From Salvia splendens (lineage: Eukaryota; Streptophyta; Magnoliopsida; Lamiales; Lamiaceae), in the NCBI RefSeq assembly GCF_004379255.2, contig NC_056049.1, positions 24,660,063 through 24,724,062 on the forward strand: a stretch of DNA of 64,000 nucleotides, written 5' to 3'. Position 1 is the first letter of the stretch, and every line of letters begins with the position of its first letter. This document shows positions 22,791 through 34,812 of this stretch, in pieces. A program made the translations under genes and the position numbers. The notes beneath the pieces are model-generated. The model was not told where the DNA came from and did no database searches. It saw only the letters and a program-made list of their open reading frames with translations.

Positions 22791-24455
22791 TTCGAATTCG
22801 CACCAATTTTCGTCTCACGGTTGCTTGAGCAGGGGTTTTGGACGAGAGCGGAATTTGGTCTTCCTAAATGGCTTTTTTGTATAAAATAAATTGCTTTTTT
22901 GTATTTGTTGGCAATTAAAATTAAAATTAAAATAAAAATAAAAATAAAATAAAATAAAATAAAAATAAAAATAAAATAAAATAAAATAATGAGGCAATTT
23001 GTTGGGTTAAAGAGATTTTCTTGAGATGGGCTTCGTAGATATTGGGCTTTGGTTCTATTGGGCTAACCTCATGAAGCGATACTTCAACTTTTTAATAACC
23101 CAAAACATTGATTGGTGTTTTTTAATTATAATATTCTCATCTTCCATAAGATAATTTTATTTATAATGTTAAAATAGGAAAGAAGGAAAAAATGCGATAT
23201 AAAAAAGAAAAAGTGGTGAAATTTTTTCTTGAATATAAATGGGACTAATTTTGGTGGATGGACTGAATTAAAAAATAAGAATATTTTTTTATTAATGGAG
23301 GATTATTTTAGTGTTATTATTTTATTATGGTTTCAAAAAGAGAATAATAATTAATAACAGTTACTCTAGTCTGGTCGTACTTGAACCCCAACCTTCAACG
23401 CGAATGGGATAATCAGGTATCGTGCGGACTCGAAACAATAGGAAAAACTATCAAATAAATAATCCCACTTGATATGAAATATATTTATATAATTATTTGC
23501 ATTTACTATCAATAATTAAAGTATTATCAATATGATTTACCTCATTCTAAGAAAGACTTAGAATAAATGAACGAAGACTAATTTTATGGACTTGCCCAAA
23601 TACTACTACTATTACTTTTGTATAGAGGTGTCGCTAACCGATAGTTGATAAACTTAGGATAAGTCATAGTTATCCACGGAAGGATAATTTAGTTAATAAA
23701 ATGATTCGTCACAATTAATAATTTGAAAATTTGAGTCATCTTATTCTTAATATTCGAATGAGTGGGTAATTAAGAACAACTCTCCGTTCTAAAAAAATAG
23801 ATAAATTTGTAAATAATATAAATTTTATTATGTGATTGATAAAGTAATAGAGCAATAGAAAAAAGTAAGTAAGAGAGGAAATGATAGTGGAAAGAGTATT
23901 AATAGATTGTAGGGTTCTCATTATAAATGAGGTGTAAGATTATATTTGTTGAAAAAATTTTATGTTTAGATTTATTTTAATTTTGAAGGATAGGCTAAAA
24001 TAGAAAAACTAATCTATTTTTTTTAGAACAATTGAAATATTAATTTTTTAAACGGAAAAATATTAGGGCTAGACAAATAGGGTGAGTTGTCACACTCAAC
24101 CAACCATAGAATATATTACAAGTGTGGACATGGTAGGTTTGGGCAGGTGAATTCTTATCATGACAAGTTGGCATATGACACCACATAAACATTTAATAAT
24201 TTCAAAACCCTCCCATTTTTTTATTAAGCTTATCCCATCACATAATGGCATTCTCCTACACTGTTGATTTAATACACACAGCAAACCAAATAAAACATGA
24301 AAATATGGAAATTTACAATATGGATTTGTTTTTCTGTCTCCCTCTCCTCACATCATCATCTTCATCTCAATATTGTTTCTTCAAACAAATTTAATGACAC
24401 AAGCTGAATGATCAAAAGGGACTGCTTTCATTGTGTGGGACAAGAAAGAAGATTA
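22791..24455. other. Intergenic DNA between RPN8 and PIP1
   Basis: It contains the RPN8 promoter side, with an A-rich (AAAAT)n-like tract at about 22919-22988, then AT-rich sequence without a gene. A degraded MITE-like stretch may lie near 23737-24000. The part near 24300-24455 is probably the PIP1 3' untranslated region. Confidence 0.5.
22919..22988. repeat. A-rich simple repeat, AAAAT/AAAATA units
   Basis: A run of AAAAT and AAAATA units immediately upstream of the RPN8 start codon region. It may influence promoter spacing or length polymorphism. Confidence 0.9.
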
Positions 24456-25911
24456 TCATTTGTTCTTAAATGGGATGGCTCTTATCACTACCACGTGGTA
24501 TAGGGCCGCGAGGGCCGCCCCGATGAATGGTCCGACCCAGAAAATCCACTGCAAATTATCGCAAGAAAGCGATGGATTAGAAAAAAAATGTGAAATATTC
24601 TTCCGTTCATAAAAATAATCTTGTTTTTCCATCAAATTTAGTCTATAAATATTTATAATAGTTTTTTCTCGCTAATAAAATGAGTCTTATTTTTCACTGA
24701 AAACACTTAGCTATGTTTTCAATCTAACTATTTTATCTCTTTTATTATACCAATTTTTAATGAAAATATTGTAATAACTTACATGATCATCCCAAGCTGC
24801 ATCCTTGTTGTAGATGATTGCAGCTCCAAGACTTCTTGCAGGGTTAATACCAGTTCCAGTAATAGGAATAGTTGCCAAGTGAACCAAGAACACTGCAAAT
24901 CCAATTGGCAATGGAGCCAATATCTACAAAATCACACACAAAATCATAAATTTAAATATTCTACAAATTAATTTAATTACACGTGTGTATATATTTATAT
25001 AAACATACCGGGACATGGGAGTCTCGGGCGCTCCGTTTGGCGTCGGTGGCAGAGAAGACGGTGTAGACGAGCACGAACGTCCCGACGATTTCAGCGCCGA
25101 GGCCGTCGCCCTTGGTGTAGCCGTGGTTGACCACGTTGGCGCCGCCGCCCTTGGTCATGTAGAGAGTCTTGTGGAACCCCTTCACCACCCCGGCCCCGCA
25201 GATGGCCCCCAGGCACTGCATCACCATGTAGAACACTGCCCGCGTCAGCGACAGTTTCCTTGCCAGGAATAGGCCGAACGTCACCGCAGGGTTGATGTGT
25301 CCGCCTGCAATATTCCACCTCGATATTCACAACCTTTTTCTTTAGCTTGACCATCTCAGTTAGCAACTGAGAAGGTCAAGTTGAGGAACATCTTAATTTA
25401 AAATTAAATTAATTTAAAACGGGTCTTGATCGACTCAAACACTAGACCTTCTTCTGGTCTCAAACATTACATCTCTACTGTTTGGCCAACTCACACACAA
25501 TTAAACGTAGTTTTTTTTTGTTTTTAATAAGGGTGGGTGGAGGGTTTAAAGTCGAATCAAATCGAATTAAGTCAAATCACCTGAAATTCCGGCGGTGCAG
25601 TAAACGAGAGCGAAGATCATGCCACCGAAAGCCCAAGCAATGCCCTGGATCCCGACTGACGCACACTTGGAAGGGGAATTCTGAACGCCCATGACGGTGA
25701 GGATACTGATGTACAAGAAGAGGAAAGTAGCGATGAACTCGGCAATCCCGGCCCGGTAGAACGACCAGGAAGTGATCTCACCGGGCTCGAACAACGGGGC
25801 GGGCGGGGGCTCCTTGTAGTCCTTGTCCTGGGTCTGCGCTGCCGTGCCGATCGGCTGCCGCTCCGGGAACTTGTTGGCTCCCAATCGCACATCCTCCTCC
25901 TTGTTCTCCAT
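24456..25911 (-). CDS. PIP1: PIP1-type plasma membrane aquaporin
   Basis: Four exons (25581-25911, 25009-25304, 24783-24923, 24456-24548) total 861 bases and encode 286 residues, the usual PIP1 length. The three-intron layout is that of plant PIP genes. PIP1 proteins form tetrameric water channels, usually with PIP2 partners, in the plasma membrane. Both pore signatures are present: NPA at 115-117 and 236-238. His in LVHLATIP, Thr and Arg in the second half fit the narrow water-selective filter. The long N-terminus with [12 protein letters not shown] and the short C-terminus RAIPFKNK are PIP1 hallmarks. A TATTTAAA motif lies about 80 bases upstream of the start. No lesions are seen. Confidence 0.97.
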
Positions 25912-27534
25912 CTTCTAAATTTCTCTAGAAACAAAAGCAAATCAAGTATTGGTAGTGAGTGATGGTTGGATGAAAGTGGTTGATATGTTTAAATAGAGGA
26001 ATAGTTGTAAGAGGAGGGAGGTGGGGCCCATTTGATGACTTAATTTTTTTTGATTATGATACAAACCGACCATCAATCATGCTAGAGTTTTTAATCTTTG
26101 GGATTAATTTTGTATATGCAAATTGTGGCTATTGAATTTTGGCTTGAGTTGGTGAAAGCGACGTGGGGAGGGGAGCTGGCAAAAGGAGGTCCATGAATGT
26201 GTTAAACCTTCAATTTTTGGTGACGAAGAATTGTTGAATTGAATAACAATGGTGACGAGAGAGATCGCCGCCCAAGCCACGCTTGGATTTTCTCTTTTTT
26301 CTCTCTTTCGTCTGCTAGCGGAACCAAGAATGAAACTCGTGGCGTCGAAAGATAGAGGCCGAGCAAAGAACTAGCGGATCCAAGAATAAAACTCGTGGCG
26401 TCGAAAGATAGAGGCGGAGCAAAGAATTGTGATCGATCCACCCAATATCACATAAATCCAACATTACTCCATTCACGTTTTAGTATTATCAGTAATAAAA
26501 TCGGAGAATTTGATTCATCTCATATGTAAAATAGAATTTACATCAAATAGAAATGAACTAATTTTGTAGACCATTGAAATGACTCGACGGTATATTTGGC
26601 TAAACATCTAACGTATGAGATTTTAACACGTTTGTGACATTTATTTATTTTTTACCTTTATAAAAACATTGAAAATGAAAAAGTAAATATGAATTAAATG
26701 AGACATTTCCAGAAGTACCTAAACTTGGAAACTTTAACCTGTATTTAATAGCAGCCACTTTTCTCTCTCTAATAATTGTTTATATATTCAAGAACGCTCT
26801 AGGTGAAACTTCATCCAAATAATTAAAGATAAAGAATTCAACTATTAAGATGATGAATAGCAGTTAGTCGATGTCCTTTATCTAATGAATAGAAAATCTG
26901 AATCATTATAACGAAATAATTACAAGGTAAATAGATCATCATTATTATTTAAACATAAAGAATTAATTAAGTCCAGCATCATGGCTTAAATCTAGGTGGT
27001 AAAAGCTTGATTATCAGTTTTTACATTTAATTGTTTTGCAAATTGAGTTTGACGACTTTTTTAATTGAACAAGGCTTGATTTGAGTTTAAACTACGACTA
27101 CATGTTTGAAAGAAAATAATAACTAGAAGCTAAAAGAAAGAGTTTATTATACAATCATTGACATTTTTTAAATAAATTGGGAGGCTGCACAAGATGCTTT
27201 TTAAAATAATAAAATGTTGTGGACCTTAGGATTTTAATTACATTGCTAATAATGAGAGGCTAGCTAGCTATTCCTTATTTCCGAAGCTCCAAATAATAAA
27301 ATCATATTTATATACCATAATAAATCTACAAAATTAGTTCCTTATCATTTATCTTCAATAATTAATTTATTTACATTTTGTATCATATGGCTCACTATTT
27401 TTTCCACCAAGTATATTTGAACTATCACAAATACTACATTTATAGTAAAACTTTTTCATCATTTACATTACACCAATAATTATAATTAAAATTCGTATTA
27501 CTAGCTAGGTACACTTTTAAGAGAACAAGAAAAG
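25912..27534. other. PIP1 upstream region and AT-rich intergenic DNA
   Basis: The first few hundred bases are the PIP1 promoter side, including TATTTAAA near 25990. The rest is AT-rich with no gene. A short tandem duplication is listed separately. The far right may still belong to the Copia LTR. Confidence 0.5.
26315..26426. repeat. 56-bp tandem duplication
   Basis: Two adjacent copies beginning CTAGCGGA and sharing CTCGTGGCGTCGAAAGATAG, at 26315 and 26371. Only a few differences separate them. Confidence 0.9.
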
Positions 27535-27934
27535 TGTTAATTAAGTTGATATAGAGAGCTAAAAGAGTGAAGTGAATGGGGAAGCATCTGCGGAAGGAAT
27601 ACTGCAAAACTCGAAGTGTAAAGATATAAGGAAGCAACAAATATGGAGGAACAAGAGAGATACTAGAGAACACAAATCTTATTGCTTTGTAAATTTGAAG
27701 ATGGATAAAATAACAACAATTACAAGATATTTAAAGGCAAAAGAAAACCTCTACTATCTTAACTTATTGAAAATTAAGTCTCCTAAATACCACCAAATTA
27801 GGAAACGGAAAACTTAAATAGAATGGAAGAAACTTTGACCTGTCCTAAATACCATTAAATATTGTAACTAAAATCATAAATAAATGGAACAAAAGTTTGA
27901 CCACTACAACGGTAAGTTTCACTATTTTTCAACA
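27535..27934 (-). repeat. 3' LTR of the Copia element (outer end uncertain)
   Basis: The inner border is well placed: TGTTGAAAAATAG directly follows the polypurine tract. A TTTAAATA box and an AATAAG signal occur in the expected order within it. The outer border rests only on a CA-type end and could lie elsewhere. Confidence 0.55.
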
Positions 27935-30900
27935 CTTCCCCTTAGTGAAAACTTACTGTTAACAACACCAAGAGCAGCTCGGAATTGTTCAAGTTTAGCT
28001 CTGCCAAGTGCCTTCATAAATATGTCAGCAACTTGATCTTCACTTCTTATCTTCTGCAAATCGATCTCTTGATTCAAAACCTTTTCTCGAACAAAATGGT
28101 GATGCACTTCGATGTGTTTTGTTCGAGCATGAAACACTGGATTTTCAGCAAGCTTAATAGCACTTTGGTTATCACAACGGATCAAAACCGAATACTTCAA
28201 GTCACAAAAAATTTCTTGGACGAGCCTCTTGAGCCAAACATACTCTTGAACAGCCATTGAAGCTACCACATATTCAGCCTCACAACTTGAGAGGGCAACT
28301 ATGTTTTGCTTGATTGCTGTTGTTCCCGTATCAAAACAATAGCCCGTTGTTGAGCGTCTATCATTTATATCACCAGCCCAATCTGCATCTACAAAACCAC
28401 TCAATAAGAATGATGTTCGTTGCTTATAATGCAATCCGAAATGCAAAATGTTCTTGATGTAGCGAAGAATTCGCTTTGCTGCAATCAAATGAGGCTCTCG
28501 TGACTTTCCCATAAACTGAGATATGACTCCAACATAGAAAGAAATGGCAGGCCTTGTGATAGATAATAAAATAAACTACCAACAAGTTGATGAAAAAGTG
28601 TTGCATCTGCCAGCAACTTTAGCTAACTTCAAGTATGACTCCAAAGGAGTAGTCATTGGCTTTGAATCCCGTATACGGAAACGATCTAAAAAGTTTGAAG
28701 CATATCCTCGTTGCGAGATAAAATATCCATCTGACTTTGTTATTTCTAGGCTAAGAAAACAATTAACTTCTCCCAAACTTTTCATATCAAAACGAACAGA
28801 CAAGGCCCCTTGAAGACGAATAGTTTCAGCAACATCATTGCCCATAATAATAATATCATCCACGTAAAGAAGAACCATTATACAAGATGAAGATGTTTTC
28901 TTGATAAATAAACTGAAATCAGTTTCAGAAGACTTATAGCCACAAAATTCAAGATATTGAGCAATTTTACCATACCAAGCACGAGAAGCTTGCTTGAGGT
29001 CATACAATGACTTCTTAAGACGACACACGTAGTTTGGGAACTCTTTCGAAATGAATCCATCTGGTTGTTCCATAAGGATATCTCTATCCAAGTCTCCATA
29101 GAGGAATGCATTCTTCACATCTAGTTGTCAAAGCCTCCATCCTTTACAAGCAGCCAAGGAAATAATGGTTCGAATTGTTGCCATTTTAGCAACGGGGCTG
29201 AAAAGTCTGATCATAATCCTGACCATATTCTTGAGAAAAACCACAAGCAATGAGACGAGCTTTATAGCGATGAATTGTGCCATCAATCTTTTTCTTCAAT
29301 TTGAAAACCCATTTACAAGTAATAGGTTGAATATCTTTTGACATCTTAACAAGTTCCCATGTGCAGTTCTTGATTAGAGCCAAAATTTCCTCTTTCATTG
29401 CTGCGACCCATTTAGGATCGCGTTTAGCATCATCATAAGACTTTGGTTCATCATCGCATGACTCTCCCATTAGAAATGCATAAATCACCGATGAAAGATT
29501 TACCTCAACTTCATAGTCAGTTAAATGAGCAAGTGGTCTTCTTTGTCTTTCAGACCTTCGAGTTCCAGCTTCTGTCGTCTGAATTCCAGCTTCTGTTGAA
29601 TCATCTTGCTGCAAATTCTCTTCGGGAGAAGTAGCGATGCTCCCCCTATCACTTGGTTCAACATCGTCACGAATAGGCAAAAGATCAATTGTGACACTTC
29701 TGTCATTTGCATCAATTTGATCAGATGAAATTTCATCAAACACCACATCACAAGAGACAACAACATTCTTTGTTTCTGGATCCATACACCTCCATCCTTT
29801 CCTGTGAGTGTCATAGCCAACAAAAATACAACGCTTTGCCTTCGGATCAAGCTCAGTCCTATTAGACTTTGAGACATGGACATAGCAAATCGAACCAAAA
29901 ACTCGAAATAGACTCGCATTTGGCTTATGATGATATAATAACTCATATGGACATGGTTCCGTACCTGGCCACGAAGGTAATCGGTTCACGACAAAACTCG
30001 TTGATTGAATTGCTGCTATCCACAACTCTCTTGGGAGGTTCTTTGCATGTATCCATGATAAGTAAATGGATGTAAGATGAGCCAATTTACGCTCAACAAC
30101 TCCATTTTGTTGTGGAGTTTCGGGGCAAGTCATCTGACGTCGAATACCATTTTCTTTGCAATAATTCATGAACTGATCAAACACCAACTCACCTCCATTA
30201 TCAGTGCGTAGACATTTAATTTTCTACCCAAATTCTTTCTCCACTTGCTCCTTGAACTGAACAAACTTGGAGAATGCCTCACTTTTCTGTTCTAAGAAGA
30301 AGACCCATGAGAATCGAGGAAAATCATCCGCAATAACCATCACTTAACGATAGCCACAATAACTTGGTGTTTTTGTGGGTCCCATCAGATCCGAATGAAG
30401 TAACTGCAGCACGGCGGAAGCTTTACTCTTGAATTTTGAGAAGGGGGGTCGATGTGATTTTTCGTATTGGCAGTCGGAACAAACCACATCTGGATAAATT
30501 TTCTTGAACATAGGAACACCTTCAAGAAGCTTTTTCTCGGAAACTTTCTGCAATAACTGAAAACCAACATGGCCTAATAGAGCATGCCAAAGTGTAGCAC
30601 TATCATATTGACTTGTTTTCTCAGTATACGCCTCATTTGCAGACAATACATAGAGTGAATCTTTTCTCTTTCCGGTAAATAAAACATCAGCATCAAGGTG
30701 TTTTATATTGAAAATAATTTTCACATCATATGGACCAAAAAGAACATACCTCCCAGAATCCGCAATTTGAGAAACCGATGCAAGATTCTTCTTCAAGCCT
30801 GGAACATGATAGACGTCCTCAAGAGAGACATCATTTTCAACGCAGAATTGGCCTTCATTTACTACAGGGTGTAGCGAATTATCCGCAATCACAATAACCT

Positions 30901-31260
30901 TTTGATTGTGTGGGCGAACACACGAGAGTAAGGAATCATTTCCAGTTGCATGATGAGAGCATCCCGAATCAACGATCCATTCATAGTTGTAGTCTATAGA
31001 GGCATTAGCACATGCATCAGCATCTGCAACTGGATTTGGAACCTTGGCTTGACAGATATCATCAATGGATAGACATTGATCCCATTTTGGTTGTTCATGC
31101 TCATCATTTTCATAAGCCACATTTGCTCATTCTTTAGTAAAATATGTACGTCAATTGCGTTGAATATGGTTAGCTTTCCCACATCGTTCACACTTCACCT
31201 TCACTCGACAATTGCGCTTGATATGTCCGAGCTTTCCATATGTATAACATTCTGGGGAAG
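27922..31260 (-). pseudogene. Copia gag-pol polyprotein pseudogene
   Basis: Fragments run from a zinc knuckle (CYTYGKLGHIKRNC, near 31225) through protease (WIVDSGCSHHATGN, near 30970), the integrase zinc region (LWHALLGHVGF), the integrase core (PQQNGVVERKLAH, near 30100), reverse transcriptase with active-site YVDDIIIMG near 28850, and RNase H with SSCEAEYV near 28280. The main open pieces are 30344-31120, 29186-30187, 28576-29118 and 27922-28512. They lie in different frames or are separated by stops, so no functional polyprotein can be made. The family normally makes the element's capsid and copying enzymes. Confidence 0.9.
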
Positions 31261-31425
31261 ATTTCTTTGGATGTCCTTCACCTTTGGAATAATTACCACC
31301 AGTTGATGGAGATTTTGATGTAAACCTGTTCTTTCCTTTGTCTTTTGCATAGAGAACCTCTTCAACACGAGATGAAGACTAGTTGTTGCCACCAATTATT
31401 TGCTGGTGATTATCTGCCAATTACA

Positions 31426-31943
31426 TAATGCAGGGCTGCCACGCTGGCGTCCTCATAAGATAAATCAATGATTAGTGACCTATTAATCTTTTGTTTTGAT
31501 TAAATTTATTTAGTTGGTCTCGTTCCTTTCCTTATGGTGACTACTATAGGATAATATAGATTAATTAGTGGGTATTATGTAAGCCGTCGTAAATAATTAA
31601 TTGAAAAGATAATCTTGAAAATTAGTTTGGTGAAGGCCCTCCACTTCTCACATAAAAAAATTCGATTATTGAATGTCATTTTCTATGTTAATTTTTTTAT
31701 TTGAAAAAGTTTGCCAATGCAAATTTGTCCATAGTTTTATATATTTTTCCCATTTAATTATAGCGATGTTTCTTTGTTCACTTGTAACAGGGTGGATTTA
31801 TTTTTTGCAACTGTATTTATTTGTATACTGTTGATTAGGTTGCTCAATATTTTCAATGAAACTTTGTTGTTTTGCTCAATAGGTCAACTACCACACTGGT
31901 TTCAGAATCCCATTCGGCTTTATTGTTTCATTCTCTCAATTTA
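31426..31943. other. AT-rich DNA between Copia relic and SINE
   Basis: No gene, repeat end or RNA is visible in this stretch. Confidence 0.5.
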
Positions 31944-32094
31944 AATGATTATGCCTCGATCTTAAACATCACTCAATTAAATTGGCAAAATCCTTTTTTT
32001 TTGGTTTGACCACATGTGTTCTGAATCCGTCTTCGGCAGGATTAATGATTATGCCTCGATCTTAAGCATCACTCAATTAAATTGGCAAAATCCT
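31944..32094. repeat. 51-bp direct repeat flanking a SINE tail
   Basis: Positions 31944-31994 and 32044-32094 match with one substitution and are exactly 100 bases apart. Between them (31995-32043) lies a T run and a piece beginning GGTTTGACCACATGTGTTC that matches the 3' part of the SINE at 32105-32274. This is either a 100-bp tandem duplication that caught a SINE tail, or a second truncated SINE. Confidence 0.85.
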
Positions 32095-32104
32095 CATAGT
32101 TTTT

Positions 32105-32274
32105 TTTTGTTTGACCACATGTGTTCCGAATCCGCATTCGGCAGAATCGGATTAATCCTGCTCGACCGGGCTTGCGGATTAAGGCCGAAAGTCTCCCAGC
32201 GGGTGGTGGGGTTTGAACTCGTGACCTCAAGATCACCACAGCTCCGCGCTGCCAACTGCGCTACAACCCGTTGG
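32105..32274 (-). mobile_element. tRNA-derived SINE 1
   Basis: Read on the minus strand, the element starts CAACGGGTTGTAGCGCAG. A polymerase III box A (TAGCGCAGTTGG, 32252-32263) and box B (GAGTTCAAACC, 32210-32220) follow at tRNA-like spacing, then a body of about 100 bases and an A tail. TAGTTTTT occurs directly outside both ends as a likely target duplication. No cloverleaf of a working tRNA can be formed, so it is a SINE and not a tRNA gene. Confidence 0.8.
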
Positions 32275-32282
32275 TAGTTTTT

Positions 32283-33055
32283 AAATTACCTAGTAGAGAC
32301 CATTTTATGTTTAGGTACCCAACTTAGGACTATGATTAGTTTTTTTCCCTTCCGAGAGTTCTCATTTTTCTTGCTACTTGCGAGTTGCGACCATCAAATC
32401 TATCATTTGTCATATGGGCGCTGCTTGGATTTGTTGAGTGTTGCAAAATCGATACATCTGCGTGTCTTGAATTATTGTGCAACATTGATGTTGTTTATTT
32501 TTATTTTTTGTAAATGAATTTTTTTTGTCATTTGTTATCTTATTTCATATTCTTTTACTTTAATTTTAATATTATATTGATTTTGCTAGTACTATTATGT
32601 CACTACTCTTAATATACTCTAACTATCAATTTCTGATTTAGATCATTGTTTTCATTAAAAAGAGTTAGGTTTACGAACTAAATTTTCTTCTTACTAGTGG
32701 TCATACATAATTATATTAATAAGTTCATAAATAATTTGATTTGTACATTTTCAATGACTATTAACTAAATAAATTTATTGCTAGTATATTTATAAGTTTC
32801 ATGAAATCCACGAGCCCAAATAAAAGTCAGAAAATGCGGCTAGATGTAAACTGTTAAACCCTAAAGAAGTAGATCCATCGTAGGCTTAAATGGGCCAAAC
32901 GACCATTTAAGCCCAGTCAAGTCAATTATGGCTGTTGTAATGAAATGTACTACTTGCTACTATGAACACAATTTTCTTAGATGCTTATAATAATCCAAAT
33001 AAAATAACCAATAATTAGAACACACACACCAAAGAAATTTTGGAGCCAAACCATG
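32283..33055. other. AT-rich DNA left of the Gypsy element
   Basis: No gene or repeat boundary is recognised. It is the left flank of the Gypsy insertion. Confidence 0.5.
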
Positions 33056-33060
33056 GTCGG
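33056..33060. repeat. Target-site duplication of the Gypsy element (left)
   Basis: GTCGG directly precedes the left LTR and is repeated at 40938-40942 directly after the right LTR. This exact 5-bp duplication defines the insertion. Confidence 0.97.
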
Positions 33061-33737
33061 TGATGAATCGGCGAATTTCTGATGTTAGTGAATGCAGGAA
33101 AAACGCAGATCACGACACAGAGAATTTACGTGGTTCGATTTACTGAGGTAAATCTACGTCCACGGGAAGAAAAGAAGGCAGAGTTGTATTGCTTGATCTG
33201 TTTTCTACAGCTTACAATACAGACTTGCTATTTTGTATTTTATCTCTAGAGATCGAGAGAATGTAACCCTATCTATCAGATCTAGGTTCTATTTATACAA
33301 AGGACCAAGATCGTGGCATGCAGCTATTTACTAGGTAGTGGATGTCGTGGAGATCGTGGCGATCTTGCATGGGTCCACTATCCTGCATGAGTTAATGACT
33401 GCTTGACACCACTAAATAGATCGTGGGTGTAGTGGAGGTGGAAATCCTGCATGAGTCCACTATCTCCTAGTTCGGTCAAATACTGAGACCGAACTGCTGA
33501 ATTATGGCCGAGCAGCTTTTGCCGATCTGAGAGTAGAGCTTGATGCCGACCTGAGAGCAGAGTTTGATTGGTTGGCTTTTACCGAGCTGTAGGCTGGGGC
33601 CGAACTCTTTGGTTGTGCCGAACTGAACTCTGATACTCTTTAGTCATGCCGAACTGATACTCTTTCTTGGGCTTTAGGCTGATGGGCTTTACTGCTGTTG
33701 GGCTTGTTTAGTACCTTGTTTAGTACGTACTCCATCA
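33061..33737 (-). repeat. 3' LTR of the Gypsy element
   Basis: 677 bases, identical in every position to 40261-40937. Ends are TGATG and CATCA. A TATA box (TATAAATA on the minus strand, near 33290-33298) sits in the middle. Confidence 0.98.
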
Positions 33738-33750
33738 CTACCCCCCCCGG
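33738..33750 (-). other. Polypurine tract of the Gypsy element
   Basis: On the minus strand CCGGGGGGGGTAG directly precedes the 3' LTR. The run of eight G primes plus-strand DNA synthesis in LTR retrotransposons. Confidence 0.85.
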
Positions 33751-33838
33751 AAAGCGAAGTGAATTACTTCGGCATTCTGGATAAAGGTACGGGGTAAGTC
33801 GATGTTTGTCCTTGGTCTTATGAAGTGAACTCTTTTTT

Positions 33839-34093
33839 GACCGGACTCGTCTTTGGTCTGATGAAATAAACATCTTTGACCGGACTCGTCTTTGGTCTGA
33901 TGAAATAAACATCTTTGACCGGACTAAGCTTGTGTCCTAATTTGGCGAGTTTTATCGCTCGGATCGGACTTTCCGTTGTCCTAATTTGGGGATCGGACTT
34001 TCCCTTGTCCTAATTCGGCGAGTTTTATCGCGTGGATCGGACTTTCCCTTGTCCTAATTCAGGCAAGTTTTATCGCGAGAATCGGACTTTCGT
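33839..34093. repeat. Short tandem repeats in the Gypsy 3' untranslated region
   Basis: GACCGGACTCGTCTTTGGTC with its flank occurs twice at 33840-33905. Then a unit containing GGATCGGACTTTCC and TTGTCCTAATT recurs about four times to 34093. These lie just before the 89-bp array. Confidence 0.85.
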
Positions 34094-34630
34094 TGCAGTT
34101 CGTTTCAGACGAAGTGCTTGATCTTTAAGCCGAATTGTGGTCTGGTATCCTCTTTAGAAGCTTGGACTTCACAATCGTTGGCTTATTGCAGCTCGTTTCA
34201 GACGAACTGCTTGTTTAAGCTGAATTGTGGTCTTGTATCTTCTGTAGAAGCTTTGACTCACAATCGTTGGCTTGTTGCAGCTCGTTTCAGACGAACTGCT
34301 TGTTTAAGCTGAATTGTGGTCTTGTATCTTCTGTAGAAGCTTTGACTCACAATCGTTGGCTTGTTGCAGCTCGTTTCAGACGAACTGCTTGTTTAAGCTG
34401 AATTGTGGTCTTGTATCTTCTGTAGAAGCTTTGACTCACAATCGTTGGCTTGTTGCAGCTCGTTTCAGACGAACTGCTTGTTTAAGCTGAATTGTGGTCT
34501 TGTATCTTCTGTAGAAGCTTTGACTCACAATCGTTGGCTTGTTGCAGCTCGTTTCAGACGAACTGCTTGTTTAAGCTGAATTGTGGTCTTGTATCTTCTG
34601 TAGAAGCTTTGACTCACAATCGTTGGCTTG
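34094..34630. repeat. 89-bp tandem array in the Gypsy 3' untranslated region
   Basis: The word GTTGCAGCTCGTTTCAGACG recurs every 89 bases (34274, 34363, 34452, 34541; a variant near 34185 and a more diverged copy near 34096). About six copies are present, the last four nearly identical. It lies between the pol stop and the polypurine tract. Tandem arrays in this position are known from some Tat-lineage elements. Confidence 0.95.
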
Positions 34631-34812
34631 TATATGTTCTAAGAAGGGGATCAGCCTTCGAAGAACAAGATACCTCAGTACCATTTGTAAGAGACGACAC
34701 GCACAGAGACAGACAAAACACACAAAAACGCACAGAGACAAATAAAGACCAAGTAAGCCAAATAAAGCACATTGACTGAACAGGACTCAAGACTGACTGA
34801 CCGGACTGTCTC

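Larger units (their letters stand above)
27535..31425 (-). mobile_element. Truncated Copia-type LTR retrotransposon
   Basis: On the minus strand the order is gag end, protease, integrase, reverse transcriptase, RNase H and then the 3' LTR, the Copia order. The gag gene is cut near 31425 and no 5' LTR is present. After RNase H comes a polypurine tract (AAGGGGAAG) and the LTR start TGTTGAAAAATAG at 27934. The outer LTR end is uncertain; TTAACA at 27535 would give a 400-bp LTR. Several stops and frameshifts break the coding region. Confidence 0.85.

Noticed and set aside
32180..32280. Possible tRNA gene
   Set aside because: The polymerase III boxes are present, but the acceptor and anticodon stems do not pair properly and a body plus A tail follow, so it is a SINE.
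33640..33912. 90-codon minus-strand frame with repeated MFISSDQRRVRSK
   Set aside because: It spans the LTR edge and short tandem repeats of the Gypsy element and has no conserved domain.
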